Translations under genes and position numbers: made by a program | Source of the DNA: JBBATK01 sp044224515 | GTDB lineage: Bacteria; Bacteroidota; Ignavibacteria; Kapaibacteriales; NICIL-2 | Reading direction: 5' to 3' | DNA: 64,000 bases | Assembly (NCBI GenBank): GCA_044224515.1 | Contig: JBGAKH010000011.1 | Coordinates: 1-64,000, forward strand | Notes under the pieces: model-generated | What the model saw: the letters and a program-made list of their open reading frames with translations, nothing else | Told to the model about the DNA's origin: nothing | The model's database searches: none | Shown here: positions 35,611-44,554 of the stretch, in pieces | Position numbering within the stretch: the stretch's first letter is position 1 | Layout: every line of letters starts with the position of its first letter

Positions 35611-37920
35611 ATGAAAAGAAGTCGTTTCTGGCATATCCTTTTACTGATGTTCACAGTTCATCTTACAACGATTGCCGATGCAGGAATTCCAGTTTTTACC
35701 AGTTTAGGTACAGACTACACCGGGTCAGTTGTAGTTGATAATACGATATTTATATACGGTGAGAATGGCGTTATGATGCGTTCAACCGATCAAGGGTCTA
35801 ATTGGACAAGATTTACTATTCCGGGACCGTTTCGTAAGATCAAAGGTGTCGTGGCTATTGGGCATTCAATTTATGCCGCAGATCAGCTCGCCGAGATCTA
35901 CACTACTGACATAGTAACTTGCAATTGGCAGCCTCTACATGCTGTGTCAGATATGCTTGAGAATGACTCTGTGGTTGGGATGTTCCGGGAGAAAAACGCC
36001 GGTAATATTGTGATAGTGTCTCACAATAGTGTCACATATTTTGATTCCACGTTTCAAGTGAAGAGAACACTACTGGATAGTTCTCTTAACATTCAGTATG
36101 CAAGTATAGTTGGAAACACTATTATGGTCGCTAACAACGTGAAAACTTACATACTTGATCGTAACAACGGTTACAAACCTGTGGTTTGGAAGAAGCCCGC
36201 TTATTTACAGTGTTCAAACTGCCTCCTCCCAAGCAATGTATGCGATGCTGGAGATAGCTTATTGGTCAAATACGGAATAGTATGGTATATAGTATCTCCT
36301 GATATGCAACAAGGTCGAGTAGTGGAACACAGCGATGGACTTGTTGCGGAGTACCGTGACAGATTCACTGTCTTAGAGAATAGTTATGATGCTCCAACTG
36401 ACCATTCGACGCTTCGATCACGATGTTTCAGAGAAACCAGCGGCCAAACCATTCGCTTCGACACGTTGATTCAGGAAGATGAGTACTATGTTGGCAGGGT
36501 TTACTTAAGCCGCATGAGAACGGTTGGTGATTCGACAATAGTTGCATTTGGAAAGAATAATACAATCGTTGTTAGTCGAGACGGTGGACGGACATGGCAT
36601 TTTAAATCTTATAATGCATATGGTCCTGTGCTTAAAATGCGCGACTCACTGTATGGAATCACCAACGATCGCATTAGAGTCATTACGACAAAGGATGGCA
36701 ATTGTACGTGGCTGCCGCAAAAAATGACTTGTGATACTACCGACCATGGCTGGTTTTCCGGAGGAGACGTATTCTACCTGGACAGTGTAGCGCTGATGGT
36801 TTGTAATAATGCCAACGGATGGACTAAAACGAACTACCGATTCATTTCCGAAAAGGATGGCGATGTGGTATATGGTAACATACCAGAGTGGAGAAGTGTA
36901 TATTCAGTAAATAGTATGAGCGTTCTCAAAATTGACGATAGGTGGTCAATTTATCGTAGTGGACAAGGAGTAAGCTCCATGACTCAGGATTACTGGTACA
37001 CCACTTTATCTATTCTCGATTCGAATTATAAACCGTTAAGTGTTAAGCTTTATGATTCACTTCGAATCAGGAATGTCATAGACTTAGGATTAAAGAAACT
37101 CACCATATTTACGTCATATAGGGTCGATGACTATAACACCTCGAATTTATATGAATCAACAGACGGAGGAGAATCTTGGACAAAATATACTACGAAAATA
37201 TCTGCTGGTAATAACTATGATGGTCAGATAGTTAGCAGTGGTGACTTTCTGTTTGTGCCTAGTAACTATAAAGATTCTATTGGGTCTCGACACAATAGAA
37301 TGGAGTGGATTGAAGCAAATAAGTATGAGAGTCATGGGGTCTGTTTTGAAGACACGGTGACCGATATTACCTCGGTTGTAAACTGGAAAGGCAAAATATA
37401 TTACGGGCAATTTGGTAGCTTAGTATTGCACTACGCCAAAAGTAGTGACCCTTTAGATTGGCTCAAGATCGCCCCATTTGGATATCTGTCGTATCACTGT
37501 TTTGGAACCCAGGGAGATTGTATGCTTGTTTCTCTTGCAAAAATAAGCTCAGGTAGTATTTCCTCGGCAAGACAGTACGGATTATTGACATATTCCGGCG
37601 AATTGAGTTCTGTCAGTGAGGCCCATGTAGAAAATGATGCTAGTTTGTATCTACATTCGACATATCCAAATCCGTGCAAAACTGTATGCAAATCTCACTA
37701 TTCACATGATGACCAAGACGAGATTGGTGCGGCAAATATTAGTCTATATGACATTAACGGATTCGTTATTGATACTCAGGGATACAGTGTTGACGTTGCA
37801 AACACAACACTGCTAGAATGCGATATCACTCTTGACCTTACAAAAATACCGAGTGGAATATATGTACTTAGGGTTCGAAGTGGTACTGGTGCTAAATCTG
37901 TAAAAATATTGAAACTATAG
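35611..37920 (+). CDS. T9SS-exported beta-propeller protein, paralog 2
   Basis: ATG 35611 gives the signal peptide MKRSRFWHILLLMFTVHLTT; the ATG at 35566 would add 15 non-signal residues. It is a full-length paralog of the gene at 30083-32401: propeller repeats (STDQGSNW, SRDGGRTW, STDGGESW), and a C-terminal T9SS domain from TYPNPCKTVCKSHYSHDDQD to GIYVLRVRSGTGAKSVKIL. Strong conservation of the YSHDDQ segment within the sorting domain is unusual. Function unknown, surface or secreted. Confidence 0.85.
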   Translation: MKRSRFWHILLLMFTVHLTTIADAGIPVFTSLGTDYTGSVVVDNTIFIYGENGVMMRSTDQGSNWTRFTIPGPFRKIKGVVAIGHSIYAADQLAEIYTTDIVTCNWQPLHAVSDMLENDSVVGMFREKNAGNIVIVSHNSVTYFDSTFQVKRTLLDSSLNIQYASIVGNTIMVANNVKTYILDRNNGYKPVVWKKPAYLQCSNCLLPSNVCDAGDSLLVKYGIVWYIVSPDMQQGRVVEHSDGLVAEYRDRFTVLENSYDAPTDHSTLRSRCFRETSGQTIRFDTLIQEDEYYVGRVYLSRMRTVGDSTIVAFGKNNTIVVSRDGGRTWHFKSYNAYGPVLKMRDSLYGITNDRIRVITTKDGNCTWLPQKMTCDTTDHGWFSGGDVFYLDSVALMVCNNANGWTKTNYRFISEKDGDVVYGNIPEWRSVYSVNSMSVLKIDDRWSIYRSGQGVSSMTQDYWYTTLSILDSNYKPLSVKLYDSLRIRNVIDLGLKKLTIFTSYRVDDYNTSNLYESTDGGESWTKYTTKISAGNNYDGQIVSSGDFLFVPSNYKDSIGSRHNRMEWIEANKYESHGVCFEDTVTDITSVVNWKGKIYYGQFGSLVLHYAKSSDPLDWLKIAPFGYLSYHCFGTQGDCMLVSLAKISSGSISSARQYGLLTYSGELSSVSEAHVENDASLYLHSTYPNPCKTVCKSHYSHDDQDEIGAANISLYDINGFVIDTQGYSVDVANTTLLECDITLDLTKIPSGIYVLRVRSGTGAKSVKILKL

Positions 37921-38147
37921 CCTTGTTTGGACAACCCACCTCTCCTGCTTGCCTAGTCCGCCGCGGATAGCCCTAGCGCATTCGCATCAAACTTTACGGA
38001 CTATGGACCTCGAAGAGCTTCTTCTGCTTAGAATTACAAAGTCGAAGCGTAAAGAGATACTAAACAGAAACGATTAACCCACATTCGTGAAAACGGTTGG
38101 AACTTCAAACTTCCTAGTCCAGTTATACACTCTAAAAAGGACTCGTT

Positions 38148-39452
38148 GTGAAAAATGTCATGATATGTAGTGTATTGGCTTTGTCATTGTGGTTGTTTAG
38201 TGCAGTTGAAGCAGAAGCTCAACTCAGCTCGGCGTTTTTTGCCGTTCGACCTGAGCAGATGCGTTATTTAAGGTACGACCGCATTGTAAACGAATTTGAT
38301 TCGGCGGTTGTTTCGATAACAGTCGGTGAGTTTAAAGTAAGTAGTGAAACTAACACCTTATTGTTACCACTGTTTGTAGTCCCGACTGACTCTGTGGTCA
38401 ACGGAATTGGTAGTGTGGTTCGGGATAATTCGATTGCTGCGAGAATGAGAACCGAACCCTTTGCAATTCCCACTAGTACCTTCAACGTAACATTCTTTCG
38501 CGAACTATTAGGTACCAACAATTTATGTGCTTTGCCCGGCAATAGCGGTTCTACTGGAATTGATAAACACTGGACACTCGGGTCCAACAAAGTAGCTGAG
38601 CGCACCGAGTTCATTATTGAAATGGTTCGTCAAAGCGACGGTGCCGTTATCTGCACGGTGGACTCGGTTGGAGTTTTACCAAATCCTACAACTAGTATTA
38701 TTCAGCGCTATGGTACATTTCCGGACCACATGAATCATTCTCGTACATTGAGTGGAGTATCTTACTCAGATAGCGCTTACTTCAGGATAGTTCCCGCACG
38801 AGACACTTTAACACCATTTGGCTTTCGTGCTAGTCAAATGTCTATGTATGTAAATCTGTCTGCTATTAGAGAGTACTCAGATTCTGCATTAACTAAACTA
38901 AATTCGGTCGATTCGGATTCGTTACAGCACCTTTATTATTTAGACTTAAAACAATATTATGATAGTACGATAGCTGCAACAGGAAGTTTGCCTTATCGAG
39001 CTCCAAATGTTTTACCTGTTGGCTATGAAAGTCAATTTTTAAACTCATATTATGTGAACGCAACTCCCTGGAAGACCGACACTATTTTGTGGAAGAATAA
39101 TCCTGGAGCATACTCAAAAATAGGTTTTACTCCAGGTCGTGACTCGTCGATTCGACTCGCTGATTTGAAGGATGCTCTATGCACTGTAGAGATGTGGACA
39201 GTTAATAGTGGCAGCAGTAATAAAATAGATTTGATAATAAAAACGAGGTTTTACTTTACAAATAGCAAAGTTGTCTTGTTTGATATGATGGGGAGAACAG
39301 TTGCACAATCTCAAATCCCATTTATTTATACTAAGAACAACAAAATTCAAGTAGATGTGGATCAAGAACTGGCATCTGGCAGCTATGTTGTGGTACTTTT
39401 CAGTAGTGACAATCAATTATTGAGTTGGACAAAAATTGTGTATGAGAAGTAG
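38148..39452 (+). CDS. Secreted protein with Por/T9SS-like C-terminus
   Basis: GTG 38148 is preceded by AAAAAGGA. The signal peptide is VLALSLWLFSAVEAEAQ. The 434-aa body is beta-rich and unfamiliar. The C-terminus (VVLFDMMGRTVAQSQIP, then ELASGSYVVVLFSSDNQLL) has the pattern of a T9SS type A sorting domain, though the leading YPNP motif is absent. It is the fourth exported-protein gene of the island and is AT-rich. Confidence 0.75.
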   Translation: MKNVMICSVLALSLWLFSAVEAEAQLSSAFFAVRPEQMRYLRYDRIVNEFDSAVVSITVGEFKVSSETNTLLLPLFVVPTDSVVNGIGSVVRDNSIAARMRTEPFAIPTSTFNVTFFRELLGTNNLCALPGNSGSTGIDKHWTLGSNKVAERTEFIIEMVRQSDGAVICTVDSVGVLPNPTTSIIQRYGTFPDHMNHSRTLSGVSYSDSAYFRIVPARDTLTPFGFRASQMSMYVNLSAIREYSDSALTKLNSVDSDSLQHLYYLDLKQYYDSTIAATGSLPYRAPNVLPVGYESQFLNSYYVNATPWKTDTILWKNNPGAYSKIGFTPGRDSSIRLADLKDALCTVEMWTVNSGSSNKIDLIIKTRFYFTNSKVVLFDMMGRTVAQSQIPFIYTKNNKIQVDVDQELASGSYVVVLFSSDNQLLSWTKIVYEK

Positions 39453-39825
39453 CCGCACGACATCGATTTACGTTCTTCTGTGTAAGAAGAAATGAGTGCA
39501 TTTATATCTAAATGGTTGTTGCATCAACAACGTCTTGCTGCCAAGAATCGGTAAAAAAGTCCACGGTTGTATGTATTTCTAGTAGTGAGTAAACATTAAC
39601 TGGCTCTCATTCTGAGTTGGATATTTTGCGTTGGAGGACGGCTTTCAACGCTACAGCTTTCAACGACGGGTTGTCATACTAACATCTTACAGTCTAGTTG
39701 GACAATCCGACCACTTCACCCCAGCAAATCCATATCGAGTTGATCAAGCATCTTCCCGTCAGACCTTCCAACTCCTAGCTCTCGAAGTTACACTTGTGCT
39801 GAAACATACATTGCGGATCAGTAAA

Positions 39826-39900
39826 GACATCAGAGACGGAAACGATGAGTCGACTGTTGTGGAAATGGTGGGTCATTAGGTGTGGATTCTCCAGACCTGC
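39826..39900 (+). mobile_element. Second copy of IS-remnant flank
   Basis: About 70 bp are clearly similar to 35226-35297 (shared gacggaaacgatg, gtggaaatg and tccat/tccag tail), with scattered substitutions. Homology ends before the transposase text, so only part of the element is retained. Confidence 0.55.
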
Positions 39901-39990
39901 CGACAAACTCAAACTAGAGTGAATAGTAGCTTCCGAGAAGATGTTCCAAATGTGCTTGGCTTTACAAGGCGGGGTGCAACGCAATTGCGG

Positions 39991-40032
39991 AAAGAAAAAA
40001 TAAAGCCCTTGTCTAATAATAGTCCAAGGGCT
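39991..40032 (-). terminator. Minus-strand rho-independent terminator
   Basis: agcccttg (40004-40011) pairs with caagggct (40025-40032). On the minus strand the hairpin is followed by a T-rich run (complement of aaagaaaaaataa). No minus-strand gene leads into it now, which suggests its gene was displaced by integration. Confidence 0.6.
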
Positions 40033-40044
40033 GAAGAAGAATTG

Positions 40045-40072
40045 TCGTAAGAGACAGGGTATGGTTCTTACG
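40045..40072. other. Inverted repeat near integrase, possible attachment or operator site
   Basis: tcgtaaga (40045-40052) and tcttacga (40065-40072) form a perfect 8-bp inverted repeat with a 12-base spacer, about 180 bp upstream of the integrase. Tyrosine recombinase core sites can look like this, but it could equally be an operator. Confidence 0.3.
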
Positions 40073-40254
40073 AAATTGGATACGTGGGACCTGAGGGACG
40101 CTCTGCGGTGTTTTTACATTGCTAGAGTTGTCCGCCTGTTGAAAACAAACACCCGAAAATAGGCTTGATTCTGCGTTTCGCGCTCGCGAGTTGTGCGCTG
40201 CTTGGTAGTTTTGATTAGTTCAAGAAAGTTCAAAACTGCCCAAAAGCTGCCCAA

Positions 40255-41454
40255 GTGCCCAAGGTAAATTTCTACATCGAGTCCTACAAAAACCAGCTCG
40301 GAGAGTCGCAGCTTCGAGCTCAGATGACCTATGGCAACAAGCGCCTTCGCGTGCCTACACTTTTGAGTGTCAAACCAGAGGACTGGGATCCAGTCAAACA
40401 GCAGGTTCGAAAGTCTGCGAAGGGGAGCGCCAAACAAAATCACATCCTATCAACCATCAAGGCACGATTGCTCGACATCTTTCAAGACTTCCAGCTCGCG
40501 GGACAGTTCTCGCCCACGGTGGAGCAGATCACAGGTGAGTTCAATAGAAGTACGAACCAGAAGACCGAGACTATAGAGACGCTCTTTGATGCGTTCATAG
40601 CAGAGAAGAGCCCGCTCGTGACAGCAAACCTCATCAAGCACTACGTTATAGCCTTCAATCACCTAAAGGCATTCTCAAAGGCAGCACGTGCGCCACTGGT
40701 GCTGCAGAACATGGATGAAGGATACTACACTCGCCTGCGCGGGTACCTGGTGGAGCAGGGCATGCTCAACAACACGATCGGCAATCAGATCAAGTATCTC
40801 AAAGCGTTCCTTGCATGGTGCGACCGGCAGGGCTACGCAGTGCACCCTGGTTATAAGCTATGGAAGAAGCTTAAAGAGAAGGTGAGTATTGTGACGCTGA
40901 CCGAAGACGAGCTTGTAGCGATCGAGGCGCTTGATCTTTCGGCCACTCCAGGACTGGCGCGCACCCGGACACTGTTCTTGCTTGAATGCTACTCCGGTCT
41001 CAGATGGTCAGACGCCTCCCGAATAACGAAAGCTTCGCTCCACTCGGACTACTTGCTAGTGAACGTTCGTAAAACACAAGAGCCCTTGCGTATTCCGCTC
41101 ACAAGACAGCTCAAGTTGGTAGTGGAGACACTGCTATCCGGCGAGATGCCAAAGGTCTCAGCACAGAAGTTCAACGATCAGATTAAAGAGGTCTGCCGGC
41201 GTGCTGGGATTGACGCCGAGGTGCAGCACGTCAGACATAGTGGGGCTGAGAGACGAGAGGCGCATTTCGCTAAGTGGCAGCTTGTTACATCGCACACCGG
41301 ACGTCGGACGTTTGTAACCTTATCACTGCAGAAAGGAATGCGGCCGGAGGTCCTGATGCAGATCACCGGCCACAAAGACATTGGGACTATGATGCGCTAC
41401 GTCAATATCTTGGGGGAGACCACTGCGAAGGAGATGAGGAAGGCATGGAGCTAA
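40255..41454 (+). CDS. Tyrosine recombinase / phage integrase (SAM-like domain)
   Basis: This is a site-specific recombinase that integrates and excises the element. An Arm-binding N-terminal domain (about 1-100) and a SAM-like core-binding domain (about 105-205) are followed by the catalytic domain with Arg250 (SGLRWSD), Lys273 (VRKTQ), His347 and Arg350 (SHTGRRTF), His373 (GHKD) and Tyr382 (MMRYVN). All six catalytic positions are present, so it should be active. The type is common in Bacteroidota prophages and conjugative elements. The start is GTG with no clear ribosome site. It marks the left end of the prophage. Confidence 0.93.
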   Translation: MPKVNFYIESYKNQLGESQLRAQMTYGNKRLRVPTLLSVKPEDWDPVKQQVRKSAKGSAKQNHILSTIKARLLDIFQDFQLAGQFSPTVEQITGEFNRSTNQKTETIETLFDAFIAEKSPLVTANLIKHYVIAFNHLKAFSKAARAPLVLQNMDEGYYTRLRGYLVEQGMLNNTIGNQIKYLKAFLAWCDRQGYAVHPGYKLWKKLKEKVSIVTLTEDELVAIEALDLSATPGLARTRTLFLLECYSGLRWSDASRITKASLHSDYLLVNVRKTQEPLRIPLTRQLKLVVETLLSGEMPKVSAQKFNDQIKEVCRRAGIDAEVQHVRHSGAERREAHFAKWQLVTSHTGRRTFVTLSLQKGMRPEVLMQITGHKDIGTMMRYVNILGETTAKEMRKAWS

Positions 41455-41470
41455 GGGCAAATCTACTCTT

Positions 41471-42226
41471 CTATACGATACGTAACACCGGGCCTGCTGA
41501 CACATTGGGGGTCTCATTCCATTCTTTGCCGAGTAATTCCCGTCCGTTTGCTTTCTTGCTTCGTCTCAGACCGTCTGCACCCCAAGTACCCCACTGCTTG
41601 AAGAAGAAAGCAGTATTCTGTCTCTCACATTGCAACTTAATATTGAGAGCCCACTCTTCCTTCATCGGCCGAGCATTTGCACCACTTTCACCACCAACGA
41701 TCACCCAATGAATTCCCTTAAGATTCAACTTGCCAACGTCCTCTAAAAGAGGCTCAATCGAGAGAAATCGAATCTTTGCTTTGATTTTTCTCAAGACGTC
41801 AATGCGGTTCTTCTTAAGAGAATTCTCCACCGTCACCCCTAACCAAACATTCTCAGGACATTGCCTGCTTCTGAAATATCTTTCAAGTCTATCTTCTCTC
41901 TTTGTGAGAATCTGGTATGTGTGCCAAGGGGTTTCAACAATTGTATCGAATACTCTATCTAAGAAATCATCAGGCATCTTTTCATGAAACAAATCACTCA
42001 TTGAGTTGACGAAGTACTTTGTCGGTTTCTTGACAGATTTCGGTGCGTCAAGTCGTTCAGGCAGAAGGTTGAATTTGAACCCTTTTTCATACCCAGGTGT
42101 TCCCATCGCTTTCAATCTGCGCGCCATAACTTCAGCATAACAGAATTTGCATCCTGCCGATACCTTGGTACAACCAACACTAGGGTTCCAAGTTGCCTCG
42201 GTCCACTCAATCTTACTTTGACTCAT
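41471..42226 (-). CDS. Phage Gp37/Gp68 family (DUF5131) three-Cys-motif protein
   Basis: The N-terminal WNPSVGCTKVSAGCKFCYAE holds three cysteines at residues 19, 26 and 29 (C-x6-C-x2-C), a radical-SAM-like or metal-binding cluster. FLSIEPLLEDVG and IHWVIVGGESGANARPM are also hallmarks of this family. The 251-aa length is typical. Its biochemical role is not established. The start overlaps the stop of the upstream TcmP gene by 14 bp, the known genomic pairing of this family with TcmP. The pair is found in phages and defence-like neighbourhoods. Confidence 0.88.
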   Translation of the reverse strand: MSQSKIEWTEATWNPSVGCTKVSAGCKFCYAEVMARRLKAMGTPGYEKGFKFNLLPERLDAPKSVKKPTKYFVNSMSDLFHEKMPDDFLDRVFDTIVETPWHTYQILTKREDRLERYFRSRQCPENVWLGVTVENSLKKNRIDVLRKIKAKIRFLSIEPLLEDVGKLNLKGIHWVIVGGESGANARPMKEEWALNIKLQCERQNTAFFFKQWGTWGADGLRRSKKANGRELLGKEWNETPNVSAGPVLRIV

Positions 42227-43394
42227 GACCCCTTGATGCTAGTGAGAAAACGGCTAAAACTTCATTCTTACTGTAGTGCTCGTATGCAATATAGAAACTG
42301 TTCGCTTTACGAACTTCGCCAGAATTGTAAGTTACTATTACCACCCTGCGTTTTACGAGATCAGCCAGGACTTTTCGAGCATGTTTTGGAAGGTACGAGT
42401 TTGTAACCGTTATCTCGTACAATTGAACATTGGTCCTTGACTCGCTTACTGCTTGAAGTATTAGACCACGTAGCTTGACAAGGTTTCGTTCAGACTCTTC
42501 CAACAACTCCTCATCCGCAAAGAGAGATTCTGTTCCGGATGGCTGTTCCCAAGTCTTACCATATCTTGGGTCGATTAAGAACAGGGCTTCCAGTGCCTTC
42601 TCCAAACCATATATGTGTGGCGTTACGAAAAAAAGCGCAAAAATTTGACCCTTAACATCACTTGTAATACGGAGTGATTTAGCGTAGTATTTGTCGCCGT
42701 ACTTCAGCGCCTCAGTAAGATACTCAATGAGCTCAAACCTGCTTGGTAACTTGGACCATATGTTGTGCTTTGAATCGAAAAAGCTGCGTAGTAGCTCTTG
42801 TAGTGGCTTAAAAAATACCTCTTCTGAGTCTTTGGCAGGACCTATAAAACGCTGTATATGGCTAATAGGTGAAAACAAAAATATTTCTGTACGGCCATTA
42901 GACAACAATTTATCGAGCAGTACTTTTGTTAGGCCCTTGTAGCCCCAAGGATCTATTAAAATCAAATTCTTAACAGTTGAATTCTGTCTAACGATGGCAG
43001 AATGAACCTTTTCTAAAAACTCCAGCCCGTCGTCGTGACTAGTTTCAATGTTGAATTTGACTGTTGTAAGGTCATACTTTGACAAAGCACTTTGAAGCTC
43101 CAAGATCCGTTTTTTTTTGTCGTTAAAATGAAGATTTAGACGGCGACTTGCGCTATCATCAAATTTCTCCGTCAACTCAATCGCTGTATCGACAGTCCTG
43201 ATGGGACTACCTTTTCCATCGCCGTTATAGAGACCGGGTCCACAGTAAGCATCATATATATTAATACACGAAATGTAATCAATGTTGAGCATTACAGATA
43301 GATACCGAGTCAAGTAAAGTTGCCAAAAATCAAGTTTGGCCTCTGAATGTTTCTTTAGTGTTTGAGTATGTCTAGTCGGAGCTTTGTTAGTCAT
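42213..43394 (-). CDS. tcmP: Three-Cys-motif partner protein TcmP
   Basis: This 393-aa protein has the TcmP N-terminus: HTQTLKKHSEAKLDFWQLYL, then INIYDAYCGPGLYNGDGKGS (SAM-methyltransferase-like motif I), and later ILIDPWGYKGLT. A C-terminal winged-helix-like region (NSYLPKHARKVLADLVKRRV) follows. TcmP proteins are named for their constant pairing with three-Cys-motif proteins, here the next gene. The methyltransferase-like core suggests modification chemistry, but no activity is established. A 275-bp upstream gap should carry the promoter. Confidence 0.85.
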   Translation of the reverse strand: MTNKAPTRHTQTLKKHSEAKLDFWQLYLTRYLSVMLNIDYISCINIYDAYCGPGLYNGDGKGSPIRTVDTAIELTEKFDDSASRRLNLHFNDKKKRILELQSALSKYDLTTVKFNIETSHDDGLEFLEKVHSAIVRQNSTVKNLILIDPWGYKGLTKVLLDKLLSNGRTEIFLFSPISHIQRFIGPAKDSEEVFFKPLQELLRSFFDSKHNIWSKLPSRFELIEYLTEALKYGDKYYAKSLRITSDVKGQIFALFFVTPHIYGLEKALEALFLIDPRYGKTWEQPSGTESLFADEELLEESERNLVKLRGLILQAVSESRTNVQLYEITVTNSYLPKHARKVLADLVKRRVVIVTYNSGEVRKANSFYIAYEHYSKNEVLAVFSLASRGHESK

Positions 43395-43669
43395 TGTAGC
43401 CTCGGAGATCTGTCTGCCGAAATAATAGGATGCATAATTATGGATGTTTTCAGTATTTCACCAACCTTAAGTTTTTACATGCAGTTAAGCGAGTGAAATA
43501 AAAAGTGTGCTTGCGAATCAGTATCTATGCGACTCTCAATCTTCTCTAATACGCTCGAATGCACGAATATTTAAAAAAGAGACTCGAAAAAGAATGATGT
43601 AGTATCTTTAATCTAATTGCAACGCACTGCGTGTCAATCGAAATATTGATACCTAGTACAAACAGTGTG

Positions 43670-44506
43670 CTATACACGTCTCGATTTTAGAAAATTCGAA
43701 AACGCCGAACACGCGACTAAAAAGAACTTTGCTTCATCAAAGTCGACTTCATGGTCATCTTCGATAAGTGCATGGCGTATGCCTCCTGCGTCACTTGTGT
43801 ATCCGTACAGTGACGAGAAAGCTTTTCGAATCGCACCGTGTAACTGTCCTCTTTCTTGGAGAAATTTTAGAGCGTCCTCAATGCGAGCATTAGCGTCGCC
43901 TGTAACTAAAACGCTCGCGGACTCTATGGAAGATATTGACTCTTTTACCGAATTGCGGTAGTCCGGAGTTTCTCGGTGTGTTAAGTGACGAAGTGCCGTA
44001 GTCAAGTGAGTAGAAACGCTCTCCCATTGATCTTCAAATGTTATGGCCGACTCAATTGACGAAATTTCAATAGTATCAGTTATAGGTGTTATGATGCCGT
44101 TTATTATCCGGTATCCACATAGCTCCTTCTCAAACTCGGCATTGAGTAAATTGGATGCAGTAGCTACTCTGTTCCGGGCCATAACGCTCCAAATATACTC
44201 AATGAGATCATAGACTTTATACCAAGGGGTAGCTCTCCCAAAAAACCAACTCTCTAATTCCTGTCTGAAACTTAAATATGATAAGGTGCCGTTGATGTCT
44301 CGTGGAAAGTTGTTCAATTTATAGATAAAAAACTCGCACCAGATGAGCTTGCAAATCCTCGTTGTGTTCGGCTTTTCATCATGCGGAATTCTTTCCAAGA
44401 CATTAGTTGTAACACAATTCCAAATACGAACTCTAAGGTTATAATCTATGTCGTTTAGTTGTAAGTCCACTCTCGGTGGTAAATATCCATTTCTAGTAGA
44501 GAACAA
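43670..44506 (-). CDS. AbiJ N-terminal-domain (NTD4-like) abortive-infection-type protein
   Basis: The N-terminus (RNGYLPPRVDLQLNDIDYNL, then RVRIWNCV) fits the AbiJ_NTD4 pattern of Arg-x-Gly, Q..ID..LR..LWN. The C-terminal part (YRNSVKESISSIESASVLV, GQLHGAIRKAFSSLYGYTSD, AGGIRHALIEDD) is the helical domain that accompanies it in STM4504/CBY_0614-type proteins, possibly HEPN-like. AbiJ-type proteins are implicated in phage abortive infection. It is AT-rich, a single gene on the minus strand inside the prophage cargo, and probably a superinfection-defence gene (inference). Confidence 0.75.
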   Translation of the reverse strand: MFSTRNGYLPPRVDLQLNDIDYNLRVRIWNCVTTNVLERIPHDEKPNTTRICKLIWCEFFIYKLNNFPRDINGTLSYLSFRQELESWFFGRATPWYKVYDLIEYIWSVMARNRVATASNLLNAEFEKELCGYRIINGIITPITDTIEISSIESAITFEDQWESVSTHLTTALRHLTHRETPDYRNSVKESISSIESASVLVTGDANARIEDALKFLQERGQLHGAIRKAFSSLYGYTSDAGGIRHALIEDDHEVDFDEAKFFLVACSAFSNFLKSRRV

Positions 44507-44554
44507 GGATGCTCCTTATTGAATGTAACGGTACCTAGTGAGACACAATAACAG

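Larger units (their letters stand above)
39453..40254. other. Non-coding junction between island and prophage
   Basis: About 800 bp without a credible gene. It contains a partial second copy of the IS-flank sequence (39826-39900), a minus-strand terminator hairpin (40004-40032) and an inverted repeat at 40045-40072. The left attachment site of the prophage is expected in this stretch. Confidence 0.5.

Noticed and set aside
40114..40443. Minus-strand ORF overlapping the integrase start
   Set aside because: It is opposite a clear integrase and has no protein-like features.
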